In this document: positions 56,501 to 64,000 of the stretch, one piece after another
Layout of the letters: each line of letters opens with the position of its first letter
Position numbering within the stretch: the stretch's first letter is position 1
From: Sipunculus nudus
Taxonomy: Eukaryota; Annelida; Sipuncula; Golfingiida; Sipunculidae
Assembly: GCA_026874595.1 (NCBI GenBank)
Contig: CM049316.1
Location: forward strand, 28,999,339 to 29,063,338
Direction of reading: 5' to 3'
DNA length: 64,000 bases
Program-made: the position numbers and the translations under genes
The notes under the pieces: model-generated
Databases searched by the model: none
What the model was told of the DNA's origin: nothing
Seen by the model: the letters and a program-made list of their open reading frames with translations, nothing else

Positions 56501-58185
56501 TGACTACTAAGCTGGTGGACTGGGAGATGTGGGTTTGAACCTCACTTCAGTAGGTGTCTTGCCATGCCAGACTTTCCCCATTGGTTTTAAAATAATTGGT
56601 ATGATATAGGGGAGCTCAGCTTTATTGAGCTGACCCATGTCTTCTCAGGGCTGTGGTTTGATACATCATTCAGGGACCTGTCTGTCAGTCAAGTACAGGT
56701 AGTCTGGTCAGGAAGATCCAATGACTAACCAGTGTGTTTTAGTCAGCTGCTGACCCATGTTCATGGCACCTGGTTCATTGTGCGAATAATGTCCCTGCAA
56801 ACCTGACAGGAAGGCACCAGACTGGCACACACTTCAGGAAACCCGCAAAAAGAACAGTTTATACTGTAGGGAAGTGTAAGGGTCATTATCAAATTGGGGT
56901 CAGTATCTCCAACAAAAATTTAAAAACAGGTACTGATAAATATACCAACATATAAGGAATGAATGCTCATTTAAATTTTAATGCTCACCTTATACAATTC
57001 AAATGCTACTGGGGTGTGAGGTGGGTTTTCCTGCTGAAAGTCAGTTAAAAAATGTCGCTAGAATATGTTATACACTAAAGAATTTATAATATAAAATTAA
57101 ATGAACAATAGTCAAATGTGACAAATAAAAGAAAAGTATTTATTTGAATTACTTGTACATCATAAAGTTAACTTGAAACCCTGTGTCAAAATTTATTTTA
57201 ATGTTTAGGTCATGGCCGGTCAGGGCTCGATATTAACTTTTTAATAATGGTTGACACCATCATTTTTTCACATCTTAAACATCGAATAACACAGTATACA
57301 ATAATATATGATATGATAACAATGTCTAACATTATATTATCTTTCAAGGTTTGTTCTCCCTTGGATGCTCTAAATCCCACATGCCTCTCTAAAACTTTAG
57401 CACGCACATTCTGGCCTCCTCAATTTCTTCCTATTGAAGTCCTTGATAGGATACTTTTTTTTAATTTAAAGTTTGAGATCTATCAAATTAGACCTTTTCT
57501 TGTGCATGTAACAGGAAACAAACACTTAATATCAGTCATCACCAACAGATGTCACTAGTGTGCTGGGAAAGGTCTATTTTATGCTCAGCAACATTACCAA
57601 ACTGGGGTGGGGGCAAAATCAGTTTTTTTACATCATGATAATGACACAAAAAATTTATCACAATGTATGGTGATATTGCAATATAAGTATATGGCCCAGG
57701 AATTCTAGCAGTTGTCATCATATATCAACAGTCAGTAATTTTCGCCATGTTTCTGGAGCTACCTATAAGCCAGAAAATACCTAGCATTTTCTAAATCCAT
57801 TAACACTATTCTGTAAGTTTGTTGAACACTGGCATTTGCCCCATATATTTTTATATTATAATGATTACTGCTACACAGAATTTCATGAGATTCATTAAAC
57901 TGAAAAATATTCTTGAAAAAATAAATGATTTTCTGTACAAAAAAGAACCTGATAATGCTGTTACCTGTAGGTAATAATAATAAAAGGGTATGTGTACCAA
58001 ACCTGTGGATTTCACAATGATAGAGAAGTTAACGATATGATAATCACAGCTGTCAGATATCATCATATTAACAATATTGGTTATCATCCCAACACTATAC
58101 TGACCTCATACATCTGGGTGATACTGTCTTTCCAGAACTGCATCCTCATCAGACCAATGTTCTTGTTTGACACAATCTCTCTGAT
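44460..58185 (-). CDS. NDUFAF6: NADH dehydrogenase (complex I) assembly factor 6, 5' end missing
   Basis: Eight minus-strand exons join in frame to the C-terminal ~235 residues of NDUFAF6, a phytoene/squalene-synthase-fold mitochondrial protein needed for early assembly of complex I. In order: [106 protein letters not shown]. These follow the known vertebrate protein closely. The human-type N-terminal part (transit peptide and the ALRAFNVELAQ region) is absent up to the right edge. The catalytic aspartates of true synthases are not expected in this family. Odd features: a GC donor, a NAGNAG acceptor and a duplicated donor. Confidence 0.92.
44875..44986. repeat. 56 bp tandem duplication
   Basis: GCTTAATTACTGTGGTTGAT opens both units (44875, 44931). 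They differ at about one position, so the duplication is recent. In an NDUFAF6 intron. Confidence 0.9.
45389..45445 (-). CDS. NDUFAF6: NDUFAF6 exon g
   Basis: A 19-codon exon [19 protein letters not shown]. The donor ACA|GTAGGT is chosen over GTAG|GTATAT because only the former keeps the last exon open. Confidence 0.85.
46658..46759 (-). CDS. NDUFAF6: NDUFAF6 exon f (GC donor)
   Basis: A 34-codon exon HNVSQTEI...[18 protein letters not shown]. The exon ends CAAG and the intron opens GCAAGT. This keeps the frame into exon g and matches the family (H-A-R-S), so this is a GC-AG intron. Confidence 0.88.
47431..47830. repeat. 201 bp tandem duplication, nearly identical
   Basis: GCTTCACCAATGTCCATAAA opens units at 47431 and 47632; both end AGGTCAGGTCACAAAA. 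Only a few substitutions separate them. In the NDUFAF6 intron between exons e and f. Confidence 0.9.
47943..48076 (-). CDS. NDUFAF6: NDUFAF6 exon e
   Basis: It encodes [20 protein letters not shown] then [18 protein letters not shown], the most conserved NDUFAF6 block (ADHAASHIGKAQGI). Phase 1 to 0, acceptor TTTCCAG, donor GTAGGTAC. Confidence 0.93.
48649..48783. repeat. 51 bp tandem repeat of the exon d donor edge
   Basis: Units begin at 48649, 48700 and 48751 (CTAAACACTCC type). Each reads, on the minus strand, SLHYLTLEC-type codons then the TTTAGGTAGG donor; the period of 51 keeps the reading frame. Confidence 0.88.
48751..48859 (-). CDS. NDUFAF6: NDUFAF6 exon d (with duplicated donor edge)
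   Basis: It encodes [20 protein letters not shown] and YLTLECLG, the family's DYAENT-SSL-YL-LE segment. Phase 0 to 1 using TTTAG|GTAGGT. The last 33 bases and the donor recur at 48700-48750 and, decayed, at 48649-48699, 51 bases apart. Confidence 0.88.
49040..52240. repeat. Large composite repeat in an NDUFAF6 intron
   Basis: The outer parts (49040-49430, 52040-52240) match 20820-21570. The inside holds several arrays: a 24 bp TGATCACATG repeat (49963-50048), ~36 bp TGAACTCTTGACCTG units (49880-49970, 50055-50110) and a ~177 bp repeat (50819-51400). A GGTGGCGCCACC palindrome is at ~51539 and a GACGACGGACGACG tail at ~51957. No coding sequence was recognised. Confidence 0.65.
50819..51420. 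repeat. 177 bp tandem repeat, about 3.3 units
   Basis: CAGCTTCC..TAACTCAG recurs at about 50819, 50996, 51173 and 51349. Units share AAGGATAATTAAT, GGTTTTTGAGAAGAAGATTT and CTAACATGGGCTGT. Confidence 0.85.
52504..52560 (-). CDS. NDUFAF6: NDUFAF6 exon c
   Basis: A 19-codon exon, [19 protein letters not shown], the family's KRHNLTKRWLM helix. It lies between ATGTAG and GTGAGTGC and is too short to show in an open-frame scan. Confidence 0.88.
52972..53101 (+). CDS. Possible orphan exon on the plus strand inside NDUFAF6
   Basis: Between GGACTTATAG and GTAAGTATT lies a 130-base open stretch. It encodes [20 protein letters not shown] then [20 protein letters not shown]. Splice-like borders and protein-like composition suggest a real or decayed exon of a nested plus-strand gene or mobile element. 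I recognise no family, and no partner exon was found nearby. Confidence 0.3.
55140..55960. repeat. ~130-155 bp tandem repeat with TGACCTTTGACCT motifs
   Basis: Five or six diverged units share TGACCTTTGACCT, GACCTCAAAAT, TTCTTCCCCTGTTGGTAGGTGA, ATATGTGAAAGATGG and CACAAGCTTTTCAAAGAAG-like blocks. Perfect TGACCT-N-TGACCT sites lie at 55157, 55454, 55591 and 55872. In the NDUFAF6 intron between exons b and c. Confidence 0.8.
55980..56226 (+). repeat. GACGGAC-rich dispersed repeat, second copy
   Basis: It matches bases ~49-296 in the same orientation, including GGTTACGATTTGTGCC and a GAAAGTCAGCTCAGCTAAAAA tail. It follows directly on the TGACCTTTGACCT array. Confidence 0.65.
56468..56890 (+). 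mobile_element. tRNA(Ser)-like SINE
   Basis: GGTGGTTGAGTGGTTAA matches a tRNA A box and GGGTTTGAACCTC a B box about 49 bases apart, close to tRNA-Ser geometry. A ~330 base unrelated tail follows. The tRNA fold is incomplete, so this is a SINE rather than a tRNA gene. Confidence 0.6.
56989..57030 (-). CDS. NDUFAF6: NDUFAF6 exon b
   Basis: It encodes [14 protein letters not shown], matching the family's NPPH-PVA-ELWK segment. The acceptor is TTTCAGCAG, so use of the first AG (57034) would add a Gln; alignment to the family favours the second. Donor GTGAGCAT. Confidence 0.88.
58105..58185 (-). CDS. NDUFAF6: NDUFAF6 exon a (first in window)
   Basis: It encodes [20 protein letters not shown] and ITQMYE, 27 codons, phase 0 on both sides, acceptor CATACAG, donor GTCAGTAT. 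The phase-0 entry means at least one more upstream exon exists. Confidence 0.9.
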
Positions 58186-58258
58186 CTGTATGATAAAGAA
58201 AATGTAAATTATGAAAATTTCTTCAGTCCCCCCCCGACCTTACACTCACAACAAGCTG

Positions 58259-58437
58259 CAGTGGAACCCTGCCTTGCTACCACCCCACATTTGTGACCAT
58301 CCTCCCAGGAAGACCTTATCTCTTGGTCCTGAATATTTGATCCTGGTAACTTAAAATTTCACAATTACGACCACCCCCAAATTAAACTACTTTGCTCAAT
58401 CCTTAAGGTGGTCGAAATTGTGGGGCAACACAGTATT
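58259..58437. mobile_element. Possible small CAGTGGAACC element
   Basis: CAGTGGAACCCTGCC at the left and, reversed, ACTGTGTTGCCCCACAATT at the right, with GACCACCCC motifs inside. The ends are diverged and the TA flanks unclear. Confidence 0.4.
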
Positions 58438-59159
58438 CAAGCAAAAGATGTATGTTTCTCAAGCACTTTTTTTCAGAAAATGATGCGTTCAAGTGAATTT
58501 TTTTACTTTTTTTATATTTGACTTGTTCAAGAGATAAAAAATTAGTTTGAACTAGGAAAAATATGAAAATAACATAATTGTTTTGTAAACAGCTAAAAGG
58601 CACAACAAAAACCAATCCAAAGGAAAGTTTATTGAAATTGTAATAGTAAATTTTTTAAAAGAAATGTCTTAGCAGCTGCAGCACATTTCATGTGGAAATG
58701 GGCGATAAACTGGCACAAGTCTATGAAATTTCGTGGACCGATTCTCAAGAAAAACAGATGAATGAGAATCGAAGATTTTCAGAACATCAATTTGATTAAT
58801 TGATAACAGGTGATAATTGCAGAGCTCTGCAGGGCATAAGCACATGGTTATCCTGGCATTGACCAGGCTCTGTGTAATTATCTCCCAATGCTTGGTTATT
58901 ACAAAAATGAACCCCTATAGTCACACTCATTTGTAAGTGATACAGGGCTCTAAAGCACAGCCTTCCCATTATGTCAATGTCTGCAGAATACTCATCACTG
59001 TAAAAACCTCACTGTTCCTTACCTGAAATTTATACTTGCTATCTCCTGTGAATCATGTGCTCTACTCCTAAACCATTAAAGGAGCCCAATCAGCTATCTG
59101 ACCTGTTTAAACTAAAGGTAATCCCTTGGAGCTTTCATAAAAACAGGCCAGAAAATGTG

Positions 59160-59550
59160 GATATCACCGCACACAGGCTGTTTGTTTTGTTTATATCAAT
59201 GTGTTTATAATGTGTGGGGGCAAGCAAAAATAATCTAGACAAATTCAACAAGGGTATCTGGCAGCATTAGTTACCAGTAGATAAACCAGAACTTTGCAAA
59301 TGTCGTTTTGCAACAAGTGAACTTTCTACCTCCACATATATGCAACCTACCACCTTAGATTACATGTTTTTCCCAATTGTCAACATTGCTGAGTTTACAA
59401 ACATGTTGTTGATAAACAAGTTCACACATCCTACATGAAGGCCTAATAAGAACTTTTCACAACCAAAATTACCCTTAGATCATTAATATATACACAGAGG
59501 ACGCCAGACCTTACAGACTTTTTCAAAAGGTAGGTGAATGGGCACCACAA
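59160..59550 (+). repeat. ~390 bp dispersed repeat, copy C
   Basis: Closest to copy A at 24285-24665; both end AAAAGGTAGGTGAATGGGCACC. No inverted ends or coding capacity were found. Confidence 0.75.
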
Positions 59551-59709
59551 AGTCTTTGCAAACTAATAAAACTGACCTTGGCAGGTTTGATATACACAGA
59601 ATAATCACCTTAAATATATCTTATATCATGTTTAAGGAGGAACATGACACTATACCGGCGCCCCCTACTGATGACACTGCAAATTAAAAATATCTGGGAT
59701 CACCCTAAA

Positions 59710-59745
59710 CGCGGGTCCGTGCGCGGGTCCGCGCACGGACCCGCG
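59710..59745. other. Perfect GC-rich hairpin
   Basis: CGCGGGTCCGTGCGC (59710-59724) and its exact complement (59731-59745) are separated by GGGTCC. The surrounding ACGCGGACC words repeat (59770-59795). It lies about 270 bases before the start codon of the transposase-derived gene. Confidence 0.85.
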
Positions 59746-60013
59746 CTCAGACAGCGCGGAACTAATCTCCCTAAACGCGGACCTACGCGGACCAGTGCCC
59801 TTCCTCAATATTTGCTTTATGAAGTTTCTTTATGAAATAAGATACACCGTAAGAACAAAGTATCCGCGACAAATGGGCTTTTCGTCTCATCTGCAGTTTC
59901 TTTTTGATATCAAGCACAAGGTTAGAACATCACTGCATTTGAGCAATTCCTGAAAATCCCTATAAAACTGATGGTCATCGACATGGGTTCAGACTTGACG
60001 AACGGCTGCCGAG

Positions 60014-61206
60014 ATGACCGCCAGATCCATCATGGAAGTGAGTATAGATTTTAGATTTATATTTGTTATCTAAACCTGTTGAATATCTGAACCTGTATGA
60101 TGTATATTCTGTATACTGTATTTCTTCATTAACTATTTATCGGAATATACTGATTATGAAGATCGTAATACAGGGGCGTATAGCATTATACGTTGCAGTA
60201 AAGCGAATAGAGGGATGTTAATTTAATGGAGCGGATAAGTGTACATTAAAATTAAGTGAAAATGATATCTATTTTATTCTGGTTGTCTGATGTAAATGTA
60301 AAGTGATAGTCGCGTAACATTAATCCATATTATGCTCAGATTTTGTTTTATTTTATTCTGGTTGTTTGACTGAAATGTAATGTATCTACAATCCCTTCTT
60401 ATGTATATTTTTATATGACGCAGCTTGTCACTAGAGGTGCACAGTTCATATCAACACACATACAAAGATGGACAGCGTGGCTACAAAGTTCCAACTTTGC
60501 TCCAACAGAAGTTACACCATCGTCGAGTGAAGACCTGGAGGATGACCAACCATTACTTCAGACAGGTGGCGGCATGCCAGGCGACGCTCCTGTCTACGAC
60601 ACCAGAGACGGACCTCTAGCTTGGGAGGAAGCCGAAGAAATCCTTCGTAAGTATTTTGTTTTGTAAATTCTATAAATGTTATGAGGATTTAGCTGCTATC
60701 AATCCATGCATCTTTTCAACGTATTCAGAGACGGGCCAGGAGTAGAGTAACATGCACGAACTACGTCCACGAAGTAGATCGTTGCCTGGATAAATATCGA
60801 TATTTTATGAAAAGTATATTATTTTTATTTTACATTAACCCCGGCGTAGCTTAATGTTAAGCTCAGCTGACTATAAGTCATCTGAGCTATGGTCATAGTA
60901 CGTCCGGCCTTTTTTTCACTGTCGGATTTACAAATAAAAAAAATTATTATTTGCAAATTTATAAAATATATTTTTTTCAATCACCTGTCCATAATGGGAT
61001 GAGCAAATTTAGGGATAAATGATCATGCCTTTTAAAATTATGAACCAACTTAGAATTATTTACTCATTATTTTGTAACAATTTCTTCCTCATCAATTCAA
61101 AGCAATCATATCAACCAGCTATTTTAGAAATAATATTATAGAAATAACCTGTAACGGCACGTAAATTTTCAAGATTAGAAATAATCATAATTTTCACTTA
61201 TTCTAA

Positions 61207-61252
<46 letters not shown>

Positions 61253-61929
61253 TTATCAATTTGTAATTATTCTTAACTTCAAGATTAAAAATAAAATCAC
61301 ATTACATCAACAGAACTAATTGTCTCCACAGGTTACCCAAATCTGGAATTGTGTTGCACTGAGGCACCAGTGGCACCACAGGGAGGGCAGGTTTATCTGT
61401 ACAACTCTATGAACAACGAAGAAAAGGTAGACGACTGGAGGTGTGATGGGCTCATTTGGAAAAACAACAGCAACAGACCATTTCCCAAAAAGAATCCCTA
61501 CATGCGTAAGACATACTTTGTGATACGGACAAGTACTGGGGTTAATTCTGAATTTCAAAAATATGCATATATACTCTGGATGAAAACCCTCATATTGTTT
61601 TAGTGCACTACATTGCTGATGCCACAGTTGCCGAACCTATGCCACATGCGAAAAGCAAAACCAATTCTAGACCTCACAAGAGAACCTATCCTTCGGTAAT
61701 TAATTCTCTGAAAAAGCGGGCCACATACCAAAAACCAAACAAAACATACAAGAATTCTGTTACCGGCACAAATGTTGGCTCTAGGCAATGCATCGCCAAT
61801 TGTAGAAACCTGAAACAAGCTCAGCGTGCTAAGGAAAAAGTAGACGCAAAGAATAGGCTATGTACAGATGATGTGAACAATTTGTATGAGTTGTCCATGC
61901 ATCTAGACAAATATGTTCAAAGTTATTGA
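60014..61929 (+). CDS. Transposase-derived gene, N-terminal part
   Basis: Exon 1 (60014-60037, MTARSIME, donor GTGAGT) joins exon 2 (60424-60646) in phase 0. Exon 2 joins exon 3 (from 61332) in phase 1 through GTAAGT and CTCCACAG. Exon 3 reads DDWRCDGLIWKNNSN and RKTYFVIRTSTG; this W-x-x-DG-x-x-W pattern, with LVHY downstream, recalls the CG-1-like N-terminal region of SWIM/MULE proteins in fish and invertebrates. The frame stops at 61601. An intron from 61506 (GTAAGA) to 61603 would restore it but would remove the conserved-looking RKTYF part; otherwise one base is missing near 61597. The following part (61606-61929, HYIADATVAEP...) is basic and stops at 61927, where it overlaps the next frame. 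The gene is probably a decayed or partly decayed element, or a host gene with assembly errors. Confidence 0.6.
60647..61331 (+). other. Intron 2 of the transposase-derived gene
   Basis: AT-rich sequence between GTAAGTAT and CTCCACAG. It contains GCTCAGCTGACTATAAGTCATCTGAGCT (in pieces), a near-palindrome at 60871-60898 that resembles the tail of the GACGGAC repeats, and a (TA)n. No other exon was seen. Confidence 0.5.
61212..61250. repeat. (TA)n microsatellite in the transposase gene intron
   Basis: About 19 TA units, 80 bases before the exon 3 acceptor at 61331. Confidence 0.95.
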
Positions 61930-64000
61930 TTTGTGGCCAGAGTTTACATGTATTGTGATTCTTGATGAGATCGCTGAACAGCTGAATGATTTACTCCAAA
62001 TTGAGGCAAAATTTCTCGCTCTAGCCTGTGACACCACATTCAACCTGGGTGACTTTTATGTTTCGGTACTCTCTTTTCAACACCCCATGTTCAAAACAAG
62101 TCCTCAAGACACAACGCCCACTATTCCTTTGGCATTCATGGTTCATGATCGCAAATTCAAAAAGATGCATAACAAACTGTTCAGCTGTGTCCAAGAAAAT
62201 ATCCCCGTCCTAAGCAAAAAACCGTTCCCCATCATAGTTGACCGGGAAGCAGGCATCACAAGTGCGATCAAAAGCACTTTGCCTAAAGCACACATACTCT
62301 ACTGCTGGAATCATCTGACCACTGACATGTCAGTTTGGTTGCGAGCCAAAGAGGGGGGCAATGTTGATATAGGCATTTATGCCAGGGATGTTGAAAACTT
62401 GATGAAAAGTGAAAGTTTGGCCCAGTATGAGGAGAAATTTGCCAGGTATTCTCAAAAATGGTCAAAATCAATGTTAGACTACTATGAAAATCACCTAAGG
62501 GATGATATACTGGAATCGGCAGCAAAATGGGTGGTAGAGCGTTGGGGACTGTACAATGCTTTCTCGGGGGTCACAAACAACAGTTCTGAATCATTTAACA
62601 AGGTCATCAAATTGTTCAACGAGTGGCAGGAAATGCCAGTAGATTGCGCAGTCCTCTCATTCTACCATTTACAAAATTTCTATATGAATGAAATACTCAG
62701 GGGGTTTTGTGATTCGGGAAACTATGTACTGAGGGAGGAATTTAACTTTGCTAAGAAAGACCCAGAAATGTGCGTTTGGCCGGATACAGTCTGTAGCCCT
62801 GACAAAATTGTAGCGCTTGTTAGAGATGCTGAATTCGGAGGGGTAGAAAATAAAGACCATGGTGATGCGCAAGATGCAACTAAAATAGAGGGGGAATTGG
62901 AAACTAAAAACAGGGAGAGGAAATCACAGCTGTCATTAGCGAAATGTGTCGTAGAACAAAAACGCATAACATTTGTTCATGACATGACTTGTTTTATGGT
63001 AAAGGGGTCCAGTGCCAAGCCATATGCTGTTACTCTCTTTCCAAAAGAGACTTGTGGGTGTGGGTCAACTGCGACATGCCACCACATAATGGCAGCCAGA
63101 ATGGTGATTGGCATGGAAGCAGAGGGGAAGGGCAAAAAGCTGTCTTTGAAACAGCTCAGAAGAAATCGAAGAAAAAGGGTTGACAAAACATCGGGTAGGA
63201 AAAAACCGAGAATTCTGGATTATGACCCAGACACAACAGTTGTAGATCCAGCTCCGGACTCAGTGCTGGTCACTGAACCATACACCTCTACTCCAGGTCC
63301 AACTTCTTCTTCAATTAATATTCCAGAGTCTCCAGTCTCACCTGCAAGTGCAAACCCTGTTTCTGGTTCTCCCATTGTTTCCCCTATGTTAACCCCAACT
63401 GTAAATGCTTCTATCAGGGTTCACTGTGCCAGAAAGATGAAAAGTAGCTCAAAGAAAGTGCAATTCAGATTATCCAATTCAGGTGCTAAACGAAGAAAAT
63501 TAGACATTGGCTCAGATGATTTACCAAATTTGCAATCAGACACTGATCAAAGTGTCGGTCAGATCCTGAATAACGTAAACAAGAGTCCATTAGAAACGGA
63601 AAAACAGTCGGAATCAGAATCTGGGAAATCAGAGTCAAGGTCAGAGGCCAATATAGAAAACAAACCGCAAGCCACGAGGGGTAAAAATCGCCGCCTGTCC
63701 TTGACAAAATGGGTAGATGGTTTAAATAAAAAGCATAAGGCTGTCATTGAACACAAATCAGGCGCTCTCAGTGACCAACACATTCACGCTGTACAAAAAT
63801 TGTTGAGCGATGAGTTTAGAGATATTAATGGGTTCCAGTCTACAGTGATTGCCCCTACCTTAGATGCAACATCAAAAAAATGGGTAAATGGGGCTGGCGA
63901 AAAACTTGAATCAAGGACAGCGCCGACCGTTCAAATTCACCACACTGGCAATTATCACTGGGTGATGACGTTCCAGCGTGAGAAAGATGGGCCAGTGTAC
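61913..64000 (+). CDS. MULE-type transposase + SWIM zinc finger + Ulp1-like start (runs off window)
   Basis: A 696-codon frame with no stop continues past the right edge. Residues ~40-180 look like a MULE DDE core: ACDTTFNLGDFY, PIIVDREAGITSAI, YCWNHL and TNNSSESFNKVI give D, D, C/H and E positions. A SWIM finger CGCGSTATCHH is at about residues 380-390. A basic, Ser/Pro-rich linker follows. Then LTKWVDGL, LSDQHIHAVQKLL and NYHWVMTF resemble the start of the Ulp1/C48-like cysteine protease region found in related elements, with a candidate catalytic His. The Asp and Cys would lie outside the window. The ATG at 61913 is the earliest in frame, but the true N-terminus is probably the upstream part in another frame (a one-base shift near 61917). 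Such proteins cut and paste DNA; activity of this copy is unproven. Confidence 0.75.
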   Translation, partial: MFKVIDLWPEFTCIVILDEIAEQLNDLLQIEAKFLALACDTTFNLGDFYVSVLSFQHPMFKTSPQDTTPTIPLAFMVHDRKFKKMHNKLFSCVQENIPVLSKKPFPIIVDREAGITSAIKSTLPKAHILYCWNHLTTDMSVWLRAKEGGNVDIGIYARDVENLMKSESLAQYEEKFARYSQKWSKSMLDYYENHLRDDILESAAKWVVERWGLYNAFSGVTNNSSESFNKVIKLFNEWQEMPVDCAVLSFYHLQNFYMNEILRGFCDSGNYVLREEFNFAKKDPEMCVWPDTVCSPDKIVALVRDAEFGGVENKDHGDAQDATKIEGELETKNRERKSQLSLAKCVVEQKRITFVHDMTCFMVKGSSAKPYAVTLFPKETCGCGSTATCHHIMAARMVIGMEAEGKGKKLSLKQLRRNRRKRVDKTSGRKKPRILDYDPDTTVVDPAPDSVLVTEPYTSTPGPTSSSINIPESPVSPASANPVSGSPIVSPMLTPTVNASIRVHCARKMKSSSKKVQFRLSNSGAKRRKLDIGSDDLPNLQSDTDQSVGQILNNVNKSPLETEKQSESESGKSESRSEANIENKPQATRGKNRRLSLTKWVDGLNKKHKAVIEHKSGALSDQHIHAVQKLLSDEFRDINGFQSTVIAPTLDATSKKWVNGAGEKLESRTAPTVQIHHTGNYHWVMTFQREKDGPVY

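Noticed and set aside
56468-56545. Genuine tRNA-Ser gene
   Set aside because: No matching acceptor stem; followed by a SINE tail.
62283-63783. Minus-strand frames across the transposase region
   Set aside because: Shadows of the 696-codon plus-strand frame.
1-64000. CRISPR array, bacterial operons or phage genes
   Set aside because: Introns, animal modules and repeat classes are eukaryotic; tandem arrays here have no spacer/repeat structure of CRISPR type.

Overview
The window is intron-rich, AT-rich animal nuclear DNA. Exons are short with GT-AG borders, the protein families are animal ones, and microsatellites, terminal-inverted-repeat elements, tRNA-derived SINEs and LTR remnants are abundant. 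The repeat style (GACGGAC-rich repeats, TGACCTTTGACCT arrays, TA-flanked elements ending in GACCACC motifs) suggests a mollusc, probably a bivalve. That assignment is an inference; no species was identified.

1-25.2 kb, minus strand: the 5' 22 exons of a large secreted or membrane LDL-receptor-related gene. Its start codon is at 25219 and it continues past the left edge. All 21 internal junctions agree in phase and give 1183 residues: signal peptide, three YWTD beta-propellers each followed by an EGF module, a second EGF, a Cys-rich GCC2/GCC3-like module, a WAP-like module and a VWC module. Its introns carry solo LTRs, TA-flanked inverted-repeat elements, a tandem array made from the edge of exon 3, and an array built around a GGTGGCGCCACC palindrome.

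25.2-31.1 kb: intergenic, repeat-rich, no convincing gene. 31.1-40.8 kb, plus strand: a three-exon gene for a basic, Pro/Tyr/Trp-rich protein of about 258 residues that I could not assign to a family; its large introns hold repeats. 40.8-44.4 kb: intergenic with inverted-repeat elements.

44.46-58.19 kb, minus strand: eight exons of NDUFAF6, a mitochondrial complex I assembly factor, lacking only the 5' part. It has a GC-AG intron, a NAGNAG acceptor and a tandemly duplicated in-frame splice donor. One intron holds an array with four perfect DR1-type (AGGTCA) sites.

59.7-64 kb, plus strand: a GC-rich perfect hairpin, then a transposase-derived gene that runs off the right edge. It has two N-terminal exons, a region with a possible intron or frameshift, and a 696-codon open frame with a MULE-type DDE transposase core, a SWIM zinc finger and the start of a Ulp1/C48-like protease domain. 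If the missing NDUFAF6 5' exons lie to the right, this gene is nested in an NDUFAF6 intron on the opposite strand.
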